Below are positions 51,803 through 61,041 of a DNA stretch of 64,000 nt, in pieces (the first letter of the stretch is position 1; every line of letters starts with the position of its first letter). This stretch comes from Rhodospirillum sp. (lineage in GTDB: Bacteria > Pseudomonadota > Alphaproteobacteria > Rhodospirillales > Rhodospirillaceae). The stretch lies in contig JAIOYK010000029.1 of assembly GCA_021741145.1 (NCBI GenBank), positions 1 to 64,000 on the forward strand. The letters are read 5' to 3'. The notes beneath the pieces are model-generated. The model was not told where the DNA came from and made no database searches. It saw only the letters and a list, made by a program, of their open reading frames with translations. The translations under genes were made by a program, and so were the position numbers.

Positions 51803-52744
51803 TTACCGGTTGGCTGGGTCTGGTCTGGTCTGGGCCTTGGGACCACGGATGGCGGCCCATAGGGGGATGATGCTCCCCCGATATGTGGCGTTGTCGCGCT
51901 TCAACTCGGCGTGCAGGGAGGGGAGATTATGGTAGGGGACACCGGGGTACATGTGGTGGGCGGTGTGGAACCGGAAACCCAGCGGCTGGGTCAGGAGGGC
52001 TAGGGGGGTTTCCACCGTGAAACTGTCGAGGATCTGATCGCCGGCATTCGAAGAGTCCGCGTACCGATCCAGTTCGTGCTCCAGGGGAATACGTGCCGCG
52101 GTCAGGAACCAGCCCGCCGCCAGCAGGGAGTAATAGAGCGGCAGTGTTTGCGGGAGCAACGCGGCATAGACGATGAAAACCGCCAGATAGAAGCGGCTGA
52201 GCCGGGTGACGACGGCTTTCTCCCGTGTTGTCATCGGGGTGCAAATGGAATAGCCGCGGGCTTGGGCGCGACGCTCGATGGCTTCCTCCAGACCGATGCC
52301 GCCCAGGGCCGCGGTGAGCATTTGGAAAAAGTTCAGGAAGGGCATGGTCAGGGGGACAACGACCAGGACCAGCACCATCAAGCCGGGGGTGCTTCGGACC
52401 AATAGGTACTGGGGGTCGTTCTTCGTTCGGAAAATGCCATTGGCATGGTGGGTCAGGTGGGGCTTCTGGAACCGCAAGGTGGGCACCATGATGAGGGCGC
52501 CCGTCGTCCAGTTCCAATAGGTGTTGAAGGCATGCATGCGTTTGTGGTTCGGGCGGTGGACAATCTCGTGGAGGAACATGCCCGCCCGGTGAAGCGACAC
52601 GGCCGCGATAACCCAGGGAATCAGTACGATCCAGCCAGTCACGGACGCCGCCCAAGCGAAGCTGGCGATGAAGAGAACCTGAACGATCAACAAGTCCCGA
52701 AAGTAAATGGTGGGATTTGGCTCGAAATACTTCCTGTCGATCAT
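51803..52744 (-). CDS. Membrane fatty acid desaturase
   Basis: The 313-residue protein is a di-iron membrane desaturase. The three histidine boxes are FLHEIVHRPNH (H-x3-H), PHLTHHANG (H-x2-HH) and HTAHHMYPGVPYHNL (H-x2-HH). Membrane helices occupy about 15-45, 130-155 and 185-225. The last box and its spacing are those of the acyl-lipid or carotenoid/sphingolipid desaturase superfamily; the substrate cannot be told. The ATG at 52744 starts a typical short N terminus; a 64-codon frame just upstream on the same strand is described separately. Its neighbours suggest membrane-lipid modification. Confidence 0.87.
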   Translation of the reverse strand: MIDRKYFEPNPTIYFRDLLIVQVLFIASFAWAASVTGWIVLIPWVIAAVSLHRAGMFLHEIVHRPNHKRMHAFNTYWNWTTGALIMVPTLRFQKPHLTHHANGIFRTKNDPQYLLVRSTPGLMVLVLVVVPLTMPFLNFFQMLTAALGGIGLEEAIERRAQARGYSICTPMTTREKAVVTRLSRFYLAVFIVYAALLPQTLPLYYSLLAAGWFLTAARIPLEHELDRYADSSNAGDQILDSFTVETPLALLTQPLGFRFHTAHHMYPGVPYHNLPSLHAELKRDNATYRGSIIPLWAAIRGPKAQTRPDPANR

Positions 52745-53218
52745 CTAAACCCCCAACAGTCGTCCCGTGGGACCCGACGCACGAGAGCATCCCTCCGATC
52801 AGAAGAAGGCTCATGAAATCATATTTCCAGAACACCTCGCGATCAAATGAAGCTGCGAAGTGTTCCCAATTGGCCGTGATGTGATCGAGTGGACCGGTCA
52901 TCGAACGGCGGGAGATAATAAACGATACTTTTGACAGGCTGTCCACCGGCCCGCGCGGTCGGATTTTACCACCCGCTGGAGTCGGTCGGTGGCGAGGAGT
53001 GTCATGAGCCGGTGCCGTCCCCCAACTTCGCGTGATTTCCGACTTTCCCTTGTGATACCGTCTGATGGGATGAAAATTTTTGGTCAGCCGACTTCACCCC
53101 CATTCGGACAGAGTTTGAGACCCGGAATGATTGAAAAGTGACCGAATATGGGGAAAAAATAAACCTATAGTAGAAAAGTGATGTCGCCAAGTCAGATATA
53201 GTCTGCCGCGGAGGCGCC
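52745..53218. other. 474-base spacer between desaturase and radical SAM genes
   Basis: No gene is firmly supported. On the minus strand 52946-52745 an open frame reads MTGPLDHITANWEHF, REVFWKYDFMSLLLIGGM and then runs out of frame into the desaturase gene; it could be a small gene or a worn N terminus. The region 53090-53190 is AT-rich and probably holds the radical SAM promoter. Confidence 0.4.
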
Positions 53219-53266
53219 TTGTCCATTAGACTAAGGCATTCCGACCCCGCTTCCGAGGATATGTCG

Positions 53267-55039
53267 ATGGCCAAGACCGATGGAAGTATCAACCCATCTC
53301 CGTCCCTTTCCGATGCCGGATCCCGGGAAAGCTTGGGGCTGTTGTTGATCAAACCCTCCCAATACGATGACAACGGTTATGTGATCCAGTGGTGGCGCGC
53401 TTTCATGTTCGCCAACACCCTGAACGTGGTGGAAAGCCTGATACAGGACGCCGCCGACCGCCAGGTCCTGGGGGCGGACATGCGGATCGAGACCCGGGTC
53501 ATCGACGAAATGACGGAGGTGATGAACCCCACCGCGCTGATGCGCTGGCTCGATGGCTTCGACAGCCGGGCGGTGCTGTTGGTAGGGGTCCAAACCTCCC
53601 AATTTCCCCGGGCCGTGGATATTGGCCGGGAGTTTACCCGGGCGGGTTACCCGGTGGTGCTTGGCGGCTTTCATGTCAGCGGTTCCATGGCCATGGTACC
53701 GGATTGGGCTCCGGCCTTCGCGGGTATCGAGGAGGCGGGTATCAGCATCTATGCCGGAGAGCTGGAATCCAAGGTGGATCTTCTGCTCAAGGACATCAAG
53801 GATGGCGCGATCAAACCGGTCTACAACATGCTTCATGCCACTGCGGATCTGCTTTCAGCGCCGACCCAGCGACCGACCGTCGCGCTGGTCAATCGGACCA
53901 TCCAGAAATTTCACGGGTTGGAAATCGGTCGGGGCTGTCCGTTCGTGTGCAGCTTTTGCACCATCATCAATGTGCACGGTCGGGTCATGCGGCATCGGTC
54001 CCCCGACGCCATCCGATCCTATGTGCGGGAGTGCGTGAAACAGGGAGGGAAGTCCTTCTTCATCACCGATGACAACTTCAGCCGCAGTCCGGTTTGGCGG
54101 GAAGTGACCCAGGAACTGACCAAACTGCGCCGGAAGTTGAATGCCCAATGGGATATCTCGATTCAGGTGGATGCCTTGGCGACCCGTGTTCCAGGCTTCG
54201 TCGAGGCCTGCCGCGAGGCTGGGATCACCCGGGTTTTCATCGGCCTGGAATCGGTGCGGCCGGACAACCTTAAGGCCACGGGCAAGGGCCAGAACAAGGT
54301 GCACCAACTGCGCGATATGATGGTGACCTGGAAACAGGCGGGGATGCTGCTCTACGCTGGCGTGATTATCGGCTTGCCCAACGACACGCCGGAGCGGATC
54401 GCCGAGGATATCCGTATCATGCAGGAGGACCTGCCCCTGGACCTGCCCGAGTTCTTTGTCATGACACCTTTGCCCGGGTCGGCGGACCATCGCCGTTTGG
54501 TGACGGAAGGGATCGACATGGATCTGGACATGAACAACTACGATACGGCCCATGTGACCACCGACCACCCCCTGATGTCCCGCGCGGACCTGAAGGCCTT
54601 GCTGTGGCGGTGCTGGCGGGATTATCACTCTTGGAGCCACCTGAAGACGGTGCTTGCCCGGGGTCTGCTGCATGGGCAGGAGATGACCGAACTGCGGAGC
54701 ACCTTCGTTTGCGCTCGGTACCTGGCGGCATTGGAGAAGCTCAACCCGGCCGTCTGCGGGGCGATCCGGATCCGCGACCCGCGCACCCGCCGTGGTGGCT
54801 TCCCCCGCCCGGCGGTCCTGCCCCATTTGGTGCGTCAGGTCGTCGGCAATCTGGTCAACGGCGGCGTTCTCCTCGCGGTTCTACTGGCCGCCTACGGGTT
54901 GGAACTCTCCCTGCGTTGGCAAATGCGGCGGGGAAAGCTGGAGCCATACCGGTTGCGGCTGTCCACGGAGGGTGTCGCGTCCAACGTGGCCCCGAAGCTC
55001 ACCGCCGATGCCGAGGGGGCCAGCGCCGCGGCGGAGTAG
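53267..55039 (+). CDS. B12-binding-domain-type radical SAM protein
   Basis: The 590-residue protein has an N-terminal Rossmann-like domain of the cobalamin-binding type (about 25-190). No DxHxxG motif is seen, so any cobalamin would bind without the His ligand. The radical SAM core is next, with the cluster motif GCPFVCSFCTIIN (C-x3-C-x2-C) and downstream SIQVDALATRVP and RVFIGLESVRP. A hydrophobic segment (about 525-547) follows near the C terminus, suggesting membrane association. The layout recalls lipid-modifying or pigment-modifying BchE/Hpn-type enzymes, but the reaction is unknown. Three starts are possible: TTG 53219 (GGAGG close by), ATG 53261, and ATG 53267 with GAGG eight bases ahead, which is chosen. 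Confidence 0.85.
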   Translation: MAKTDGSINPSPSLSDAGSRESLGLLLIKPSQYDDNGYVIQWWRAFMFANTLNVVESLIQDAADRQVLGADMRIETRVIDEMTEVMNPTALMRWLDGFDSRAVLLVGVQTSQFPRAVDIGREFTRAGYPVVLGGFHVSGSMAMVPDWAPAFAGIEEAGISIYAGELESKVDLLLKDIKDGAIKPVYNMLHATADLLSAPTQRPTVALVNRTIQKFHGLEIGRGCPFVCSFCTIINVHGRVMRHRSPDAIRSYVRECVKQGGKSFFITDDNFSRSPVWREVTQELTKLRRKLNAQWDISIQVDALATRVPGFVEACREAGITRVFIGLESVRPDNLKATGKGQNKVHQLRDMMVTWKQAGMLLYAGVIIGLPNDTPERIAEDIRIMQEDLPLDLPEFFVMTPLPGSADHRRLVTEGIDMDLDMNNYDTAHVTTDHPLMSRADLKALLWRCWRDYHSWSHLKTVLARGLLHGQEMTELRSTFVCARYLAALEKLNPAVCGAIRIRDPRTRRGGFPRPAVLPHLVRQVVGNLVNGGVLLAVLLAAYGLELSLRWQMRRGKLEPYRLRLSTEGVASNVAPKLTADAEGASAAAE

Positions 55040-55121
55040 GGGGATTGCCTCCGGCGCGGGTCTTCGCCGGTCCGGGACCAAGGCGCCACTGGACCAAACA
55101 GCGATGGCAAAGGGGGTGGGG

Positions 55122-55883
55122 ATGACCAAACAGGCGGAACGAGGCTGGTTCCTGGCGTTGGCCCTGGCGGTTCTGACCTGTCCGCGCCCGGTCCCAGCCC
55201 AGGCCGAATTGGGACCGGATCGATGCGTCATCGGCATCGATGTGGGCCATTCCCTGGACAAACCCGGTGCGACATCGGCGCGCGGTATGACCGAATGGAC
55301 CTTCAACCGACGCCTCGCCGGAGAGGTCGCCCAGGCCATCACGGAGACAGGCGCCGCATCGGCCGTTCTAATCAATGGCGAGGGCCGGAGCATGGCCCTC
55401 GCCGACCGGCCCCGGCTCGCCAAGGAGGGCGGAGCCGGGCTATTCCTGTCGATCCACCATGACTCCGCCCAACCCCAATTCCTCAAGCCCTGGCGCCATG
55501 ACGGCAAGGAGGGGCTGACCGCGGACGACATCAGCGGCTATTCCATCTTCGTCTCCAGCACGGGAAGCCATCCGGTGCAAAGTTTGCGGATGGCCAAGGG
55601 GCTCGCCGGGGAACTCCGGGCGGCGGGCTACGCGCCGACCTTGCACCACGCGGTGCCCATAAAGGGCGAGAGTCGGGAGTTGATCGACAGGGAAGGGGGG
55701 ATTTACCGGTTCGATGAACTCGCCGTCTTGCGGACGGCCGAGATCCCCGCCCTCTTGTTCGAGGCTGGCGTCATCGTGAACCGGTGGGAGGAGGCCCGGC
55801 TGGAGTCCGCCCCCTACCGGGGCGGGCTGATCAACGCCGTGACACAAGCGGTCCTGGATTATTGCGCCTTGACCGATCCGTGA
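55122..55883 (+). CDS. Second Amidase_3-type N-acetylmuramoyl-L-alanine amidase, exported
   Basis: The 253-residue protein has a signal peptide (about 9-28, ending PAQA) and a single Amidase_3 domain. Zinc ligands are the His in IGIDVGHSLDKPGA, the Glu in TEWTFNRRLAGEV and the His in LFLSIHHDSAQP. The catalytic Glu is in LLFEAGVIVNRWEE. Unlike amiC it has no AMIN domain. The ATG at 55122 follows a G-rich ribosome site (AGGGGGTGGGG); an ATG at 55104 is the alternative. It lies 82 bases after the radical SAM gene and may share its transcript. Confidence 0.86.
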   Translation: MTKQAERGWFLALALAVLTCPRPVPAQAELGPDRCVIGIDVGHSLDKPGATSARGMTEWTFNRRLAGEVAQAITETGAASAVLINGEGRSMALADRPRLAKEGGAGLFLSIHHDSAQPQFLKPWRHDGKEGLTADDISGYSIFVSSTGSHPVQSLRMAKGLAGELRAAGYAPTLHHAVPIKGESRELIDREGGIYRFDELAVLRTAEIPALLFEAGVIVNRWEEARLESAPYRGGLINAVTQAVLDYCALTDP

Positions 55884-55938
55884 TGGCATTCCCGTCCGGG
55901 GAAATGGCGCGGATCGCGGAGGGGTTTCCCAATCCAAA

Positions 55939-57081
55939 CTACGGCAAATACCCGAATGAGAACACAAACACACCAATCATGAAGTGCACTAGGGTTACCC
56001 CGGCCAAGTTTTTGTGCCTCTGGTAAATGAAACCGAAAATAATACTTCCGACAATTGTGAGGCCAACACCTTCTAGGCCAAGGTGAATATGGGCGAGGCC
56101 AAAGAACAGAGAACCGCAGATGATTGTTGGATAACCTTTCTTGTCGTTGATGAACTTTTGAAGGGAGGTTTGCAGGAAGCCTCTGCCAAACAGTTCTTGC
56201 AGGAAACTATGCAGTAAATATCCCAAGGCACCGAAAAAATCAAAGGGCGCGGACTGTCCGGGAATGAGCCCTTTTCTCGTCAGATAAATGCTGAGAACCC
56301 AAAAGACTCCTCCGAGACCGGCGGAAAGGATCGCTCCTTCCTTCAAGGACCGCCAAAAGCCATCCGTGGACAAGCCGACATCGGCAAGGGGAACCTTTGT
56401 CCGCCACATGTATAGGCCACCAGGGATGGACAGCAGGGCAATGTACCCCCAAACGAATTCGGGGCCGGTGGGGTCTATGTCGAACAGGCGTTGGGAAATC
56501 AGACCGCTGACCAGCATCATGATGGCGATCAGCAACATGATATACAGGAAGAACTGGCCGAACTGTTGGCGTTCCCGCGCCATCGCCAGCTCTCGCTTCA
56601 GGGCGTCCACGGTGGTATCGGTGGTGCGTCGAATGCGCCGGGCCACGATCACACCCATGGCACCCCGGATCTGCCGCAGGATTTCCGCGCCCTGGGGCAG
56701 GCTTTCCAATTCCTCGGGACAGAATTCCAGAACCTTGGCTTCGCCCTTGGCTCGGGCCGAGGCGGAGCGCGGTGCTTCATCCAGCAGGGCCATTTCTCCC
56801 AGGGTGTCACCGACTCCCAAGCATATCAGCGATCCCTCGACGCCGTCTCCCAGATCCCGGAACACCTCGATCACACCCGACTTGATGACGTAGAACCGTT
56901 GCCCGGTTTCCCCTTCACGGATCACGAGTCCCCCGTCGGGAACGGTGATTTCATGGGTTACGCCAGCCATCGCGGAGACCGTGTCCGCGGTCAGGTTGCC
57001 CGTTTTACCAAACCAATCGAGAAAGTTATCCGATATCTTCAATGTGCTGTCGATTGTCGCGGTCTCTTGCAAGGACATCAA
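55939..57081 (-). CDS. Cyclic-nucleotide-binding domain fused to CPBP/CAAX-like membrane protease
   Basis: The 380-residue protein begins with a cNMP-binding domain (about 40-150; GQRFYVIKSGVIEVFRD, LGEMALLDEAPRSASARA). A short linker leads to six or more membrane helices of the CPBP (Abi/CAAX protease) family. The first CPBP motif, usually EExxxR, reads QELFGRGFLQ here, so the first Glu is replaced by Gln. The next motifs are FFGLAHIHLG and LVHFMIG. It may therefore be a poorly active protease or one with another role. The 3' half is clearly lower in GC than its neighbours. Its ATG at 57081 is 350 bases from galE, divergent. Confidence 0.82.
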   Translation of the reverse strand: MMSLQETATIDSTLKISDNFLDWFGKTGNLTADTVSAMAGVTHEITVPDGGLVIREGETGQRFYVIKSGVIEVFRDLGDGVEGSLICLGVGDTLGEMALLDEAPRSASARAKGEAKVLEFCPEELESLPQGAEILRQIRGAMGVIVARRIRRTTDTTVDALKRELAMARERQQFGQFFLYIMLLIAIMMLVSGLISQRLFDIDPTGPEFVWGYIALLSIPGGLYMWRTKVPLADVGLSTDGFWRSLKEGAILSAGLGGVFWVLSIYLTRKGLIPGQSAPFDFFGALGYLLHSFLQELFGRGFLQTSLQKFINDKKGYPTIICGSLFFGLAHIHLGLEGVGLTIVGSIIFGFIYQRHKNLAGVTLVHFMIGVFVFSFGYLP

Positions 57082-57433
57082 ATATTCCGGTCTGTCTGTG
57101 GAACAACGAACGCATTTCGGGGGATTCTAATCTCGGTCATCCCGAAGACAAGTGGCAAATGGGATGGTTGCCGTTCCATTCCGCCTTCGGGATTGGGGGG
57201 ATCGGACCCTTGATCGGGGACCGATGGTCGTACCGTTCGGAAAAGGGGCGTGGTAGAAGGATCGCGCTGGAACAAGGTGGAAAGGTGGCGAACAGCATGA
57301 AATGGTGCGCACGCCCGCGTCGACCCAAACAACGGTTTCACCAGGCGTCTGGAATGGGAATGCGGAAGCGAGGATTGAGGGCACTGCTTGGTGACTCTTT
57401 TGAAAGCGTCGGTGCATGAGGACGAATCGGAGG
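57082..57433. other. 352-base spacer, no gene seen
   Basis: No supported gene. CCCGAAG (near 57143) and CTTCGGG (near 57185) form a distant inverted repeat. The region should carry the divergent promoters of the cNMP-CPBP gene and galE. Confidence 0.4.
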
Positions 57434-58429
57434 ATGGGGGCCACCGTCCTTGTGACCGGAGGGGCCGGTTTTGTCGGGTCCCATGTCTGCGCGGCCCTGG
57501 CCGAGGCGGGTTACCGGCCCGTGGCCTATGACTCCCTGTGTAAGGGGTACCGCGACGCGGTCCAATGGGGGCCGCTGGAGGTCGGGGATGTTCTGGATGG
57601 GGTTCGTTTGGCCCAGGTGCTCGACCGCCATGATCCCCTGGGGGTGATTCACTGCGCCGGGTTGATCGAGGCCGGGCGATCCGTTGTCGCGCCCGCGCCC
57701 TTCTACCAGGTCAATGTCTTGGGAACGCTTTCCATCCTGCGGGCACTGGCCGAACGGGAGGGCGAGAGGATCTTGATCTTGTCCTCCACCGCCGCGGTCT
57801 ATGGGGAGCCGGTGAGCCTGCCCATCACCGAAAGCCACCCACTGGCGCCGGTCAATCCCTATGGCCGCTCGAAGATGATGGCGGAGATGGTGCTTCGGGA
57901 TATGACCGTGGCCCATGGGGTGAGGTACGGTGTTTTGCGGTATTTCAATGCCGCGGGAGCGGATCCTCGGGGGCGTTTGCGTGACCGCCATGTGCCGACC
58001 AGCCACCTGATCCCCATGGCCCTGGAGGCCAGTTATGGAAAGCGTCAAGCCTTGATGGTTTTCGGGTCGGACTACGAGACGGAGGACGGGACCTGCCTGC
58101 GGGACTATGTCCACGTGTCGGATCTGGCCGAGGCCCACCTGGCGGGCCTGCGCCATTTGTTGGGGGGAGGACCCTCCTTCACCGCCAACCTGGGCACGGG
58201 CGTTGGCCATAGCGTGCGTCAGGTGATCCGGGCCGTGGAACGAGTGACGGGTCGTCCCTTGCCTCTGGTGGAGGCTGGACGGCGGGCCGGGGATCCCGCG
58301 GTCCTGGTGGCGGATGCGACCCTGGCCCGATCCCTCCTCGGTTGGGTGCCAGGTCATCCGGACCTGGAGGTTCAGGTTGCCCATGCCAACCGGAGTTTCG
58401 CCGAGGATATGGACCTTTCGAGCCGCTGA
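57434..58429 (+). CDS. galE: UDP-glucose 4-epimerase
   Basis: The 331-residue short-chain dehydrogenase-type epimerase interconverts UDP-glucose and UDP-galactose. The NAD motif is VTGGAGFVGSHV, the catalytic Ser/Thr and Tyr/Lys are in LSSTAAVYG and NPYGRSKMMAE, and YFNAAGADP and TCLRDYVHVSDLAEAH are typical of GalE. The ATG at 57434 is favoured: GAGGA lies upstream, and the earlier ATG at 57416 has no ribosome site. UDP-galactose could supply the lipid glycosyltransferase nearby; this is inference. Its stop faces the cbbM terminator. Confidence 0.92.
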   Translation: MGATVLVTGGAGFVGSHVCAALAEAGYRPVAYDSLCKGYRDAVQWGPLEVGDVLDGVRLAQVLDRHDPLGVIHCAGLIEAGRSVVAPAPFYQVNVLGTLSILRALAEREGERILILSSTAAVYGEPVSLPITESHPLAPVNPYGRSKMMAEMVLRDMTVAHGVRYGVLRYFNAAGADPRGRLRDRHVPTSHLIPMALEASYGKRQALMVFGSDYETEDGTCLRDYVHVSDLAEAHLAGLRHLLGGGPSFTANLGTGVGHSVRQVIRAVERVTGRPLPLVEAGRRAGDPAVLVADATLARSLLGWVPGHPDLEVQVAHANRSFAEDMDLSSR

Positions 58430-58438
58430 TCAAAAGGG

Positions 58439-58479
58439 AAAAAAAGGGGGAAGGGCGGGCTCGGACCGCTTCTTCCCCC
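58439..58479 (-). terminator. Terminator of cbbM
   Basis: Read on the minus strand, GGGGGAAG and CTTCCCCC (58479-58472 and 58453-58446) form an 8-base stem followed by a run of seven T (58445-58439). It lies just past the cbbM stop. Confidence 0.8.
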
Positions 58480-58511
58480 AATTCGGCTCCCCCCCTCGGT
58501 TGAGGGAACCG

Positions 58512-59966
58512 TCAGGCGACCGACCGGGAGGGTTCCGTCGATCGACCGGAAGAGGCCTTCTCCGCCGGGGTCCAGGTGGAGACCCGGTTGGCCGAGGGTT
58601 TCAGGGCGTCTCGCCAGCCGGGGAACAGCGCGTCGGCGTCCCCGGGGAAGCTTTGGAAGGCGCGGGCCAGTTCGTCATGCTCCTTGGCGTAGTCGACCAG
58701 ATCGACACCCTGTTGCCAGGCGTCATAGGCCTGCCGCAGGGAAACCGCTCCCGCCGCGCCGCCGTCCAGGTGGCCGAAGGCTCCGCCACCCGCGGTTTGG
58801 ATCACATTGCCATGGCCCAGGTTGGTGAAGAAGCCGGGCATGCGCAGGGCGTTCATGCCACCAGAGATGATCGGCGTCGTCGGGTTCATGCCCAGCCATT
58901 CCTGGTGGTAGTAGGGGCCGTCGGCGCTGTCCTGCTGCAGCATGTAGGCAATCGCCCGGTCGGCGGGTTCCCCTTCCATCTTGCCGTAACCCATGGTCCC
59001 CGTGTGGATGCCGCTGGCACCCTGAAAGCGGGACATCTTGCAGTGGACGAAGGCGGTATAGCCACGTTTGGCCTGGGGGCTGGTCACCGCCCCATGGCCC
59101 GCCCGGTGGTAGTGCAGGTATTGGCTGGGGAAGCGGCGGCGCGCGGTGGTGATCGCCGTGGGGCCCGCGACGTAGCCATCCACCAGGAAGGCGACATGGT
59201 GGGCGTTTTCACCGAAGATCTCCAGGATGGTTTCGCCCCGGGCGATGATCTCGAACGGATCGTCCGCGGTGATGTTGGCGGAGAACAACTTGGCCTCGCC
59301 CGTCTCGTCCTGGGCCCGCTTCATGGACTCCGCCACCAGGCTCATGGTCTCCCGGAGAGGGGCGAAGGGTTGGTTCCCCTGGGGCTCGTCGTTCTTGATG
59401 AAATCACCGCCCCGCCAGAACTCAAGGCAGGCGTCGGCGAAGGGCTGGGGCCGCAAACCAAGCTTCGGCTTGATGATCGTGCCGACGATCAGCCCGCCGT
59501 CGACCAGGGGCCGACCGAGGACGCGCCACAGATCCTTGATGGTGGTCGAGGGGCCGTCGAACAGCATCAGCAGCTTGGGCGGCATATAGAAGTCGTGCAT
59601 CTTGGCGTATTCGACGTCTCCCATGCCCTGGTTGTTGCCGATGCACAGCGTTAGGAAGGAGGCGATCATCGCCCGCCCATCGGTGATGTTGCGGTCGAAC
59701 AGGGGCACCGGGTAGGCGATCTTGGTCAGTTCGCGCGCTTCGTCGATTTCGTAGACCAGAGCGTCGACGGCGAGGGTATGGGCATCGGTGGTGCTGACCG
59801 CGACGTTCGTTCCCGTGGAGCTTTCCGCGGCGAAATGGGCCGCCGTTTCCAGGTAGCCATATCCGGCCTTGGGCTTCATGTGATAGGCGACCAGGACGTG
59901 ATCGCCATCGCGGATCAGATCCTCTTCCCTAAGGTCGAGATTGGCGTAACGCGCGGACTGGTCCAT
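58512..59966 (-). CDS. cbbM: Ribulose-1,5-bisphosphate carboxylase/oxygenase, form II
   Basis: This 484-residue single-subunit RuBisCO fixes CO2 in the Calvin cycle. The carbamylated-lysine region is [16 protein letters not shown]. Active-site loop 6 contains FHCK-like [19 protein letters not shown], and [12 protein letters not shown] and [13 protein letters not shown] are form II features. It is slightly longer than the R. rubrum enzyme (466 residues), with an extra Ser/Thr/Pro-rich tail after the core. The ATG at 59966 follows GGGAG. It stands downstream of cbbR on the same strand and ends at its own terminator. Confidence 0.97.
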   Translation of the reverse strand: MDQSARYANLDLREEDLIRDGDHVLVAYHMKPKAGYGYLETAAHFAAESSTGTNVAVSTTDAHTLAVDALVYEIDEARELTKIAYPVPLFDRNITDGRAMIASFLTLCIGNNQGMGDVEYAKMHDFYMPPKLLMLFDGPSTTIKDLWRVLGRPLVDGGLIVGTIIKPKLGLRPQPFADACLEFWRGGDFIKNDEPQGNQPFAPLRETMSLVAESMKRAQDETGEAKLFSANITADDPFEIIARGETILEIFGENAHHVAFLVDGYVAGPTAITTARRRFPSQYLHYHRAGHGAVTSPQAKRGYTAFVHCKMSRFQGASGIHTGTMGYGKMEGEPADRAIAYMLQQDSADGPYYHQEWLGMNPTTPIISGGMNALRMPGFFTNLGHGNVIQTAGGGAFGHLDGGAAGAVSLRQAYDAWQQGVDLVDYAKEHDELARAFQSFPGDADALFPGWRDALKPSANRVSTWTPAEKASSGRSTEPSRSVA

Positions 59967-60024
59967 GGAGGAGTCTCCCTGTCGTGTTTTGGTGTTGGTT
60001 ACCCCCAAACACTAGCCGCTCCAA

Positions 60025-60076
60025 AGTATAAGCGAAAATTGTAAGTTCTGTGTTTATATATAACCTATACCTTATC
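60025..60076 (-). promoter_or_regulatory. cbbM promoter/CbbR-binding region
   Basis: An AT-rich stretch between cbbR and cbbM on the minus strand. It holds a -10-like TATACT (60030-60025) with no good -35 box, as expected for an activator-dependent promoter. ATAAGGTAT (60075-60067), next to TTATATATAA, resembles LysR-type sites and has a near copy (ATAAGCTAT) upstream of cbbF. Confidence 0.5.
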
Positions 60077-61018
60077 TGAAGAGACTCGCCTCCTTCGATG
60101 GACCTGGGCCCGGGTGGCGTCCTCGATCAGGCGGGCGCCGTGGTCCCGGAGGAAGGCGACGAAAGCCTCGCCCACGGGCAGCAGCTTCTTGCCCTGGCGG
60201 ACCACCACGAACCAGTCCCGGCGCACGGGGGTATCCTTGACTTGAAGGATGGCCAGCCGCCCGACGGAGACCTCCAGGCCGATGGTGTGGCGGGAGAGGA
60301 AGCTGATCCCCATGCCCGCCATGACAGCCTGCTTGATGGTCTCGTTCGAGGCCATTTCCATCACCCGCCCCGCGGTAATTCCGTGCTCGGCCATCAGGCG
60401 TTCCATGAGCAATCGCGTGCCAGAACCCTGCTCCCGCATCAGGAAGGTTTCCCCGTTCAGGTCCTCGATGGGGATCTTGCGGCCGAGCAGCTTATGGGTC
60501 GGGGGCGCGATGAACACATGGGGGTGGGGAGCGAAAGCCGAGGCCTCGACCTTCATGTCCTCGGGCGGACGGCCCATCACGGCCAGATCGATCCGGTTCT
60601 CGGCCAGGTCGGCGATGATCCGCCCCCGGTTGGCGACGGCCAAGCTGAGGTCCACCCCAGGGAAACCCGCGCCGAAGGCCGAGAGCAGGTGGGGAGCGAA
60701 ATATTTGGCCGTGGAGACCACCCCGACCCGGGGTCCACCCGCCCGCTGGCCGCGCAGGGCGGCCATGGCCTCCTCCGCGTCGGCCACGGCGCCAAGGATG
60801 GCCCGGGTGTGGCCCAACAGGGTCTCTCCGGCGTCGGTCAGGAACAGCTTGCGGCCCACCTGTTCGAAAAGGGGGAGGCTTGTCAGCCCCTCCAACTGTT
60901 TGATCTGCAGGGATACCGCGGGCTGGGTCAGGTGCAGTTCCCGCGAGGCGTGGGAAAAGCTCATATGCCGGGCAACAGCGTCGAAGACCTGCATTTGGCG
61001 AAGCGTGGTACGGCGCAT
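60065..61018 (-). CDS. cbbR: CbbR, LysR-type regulator of Calvin cycle genes
   Basis: The 317-residue regulator has a winged-helix DNA-binding N terminus (LRQMQVFDAVARHMSFSHAS, LTQPAVSLQIKQLEGLTSLP) and a LysR substrate domain from about 95 (GVVSTAKYFAPHLL, MREQGSGTRLLMERLMAE). CbbR activates cbb operons in response to cell metabolites such as RuBP or phosphorylated sugars. The ATG at 61018 has GGAGAGG upstream; the longer frame covers the cbbF promoter and is rejected. Its position between cbbM and cbbFPT fits control of both units. Confidence 0.94.
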   Translation of the reverse strand: MRRTTLRQMQVFDAVARHMSFSHASRELHLTQPAVSLQIKQLEGLTSLPLFEQVGRKLFLTDAGETLLGHTRAILGAVADAEEAMAALRGQRAGGPRVGVVSTAKYFAPHLLSAFGAGFPGVDLSLAVANRGRIIADLAENRIDLAVMGRPPEDMKVEASAFAPHPHVFIAPPTHKLLGRKIPIEDLNGETFLMREQGSGTRLLMERLMAEHGITAGRVMEMASNETIKQAVMAGMGISFLSRHTIGLEVSVGRLAILQVKDTPVRRDWFVVVRQGKKLLPVGEAFVAFLRDHGARLIEDATRAQVHRRRRVSSDKV

Positions 61019-61041
61019 GGCCTCTCCTTCTCTCTTTTCAC

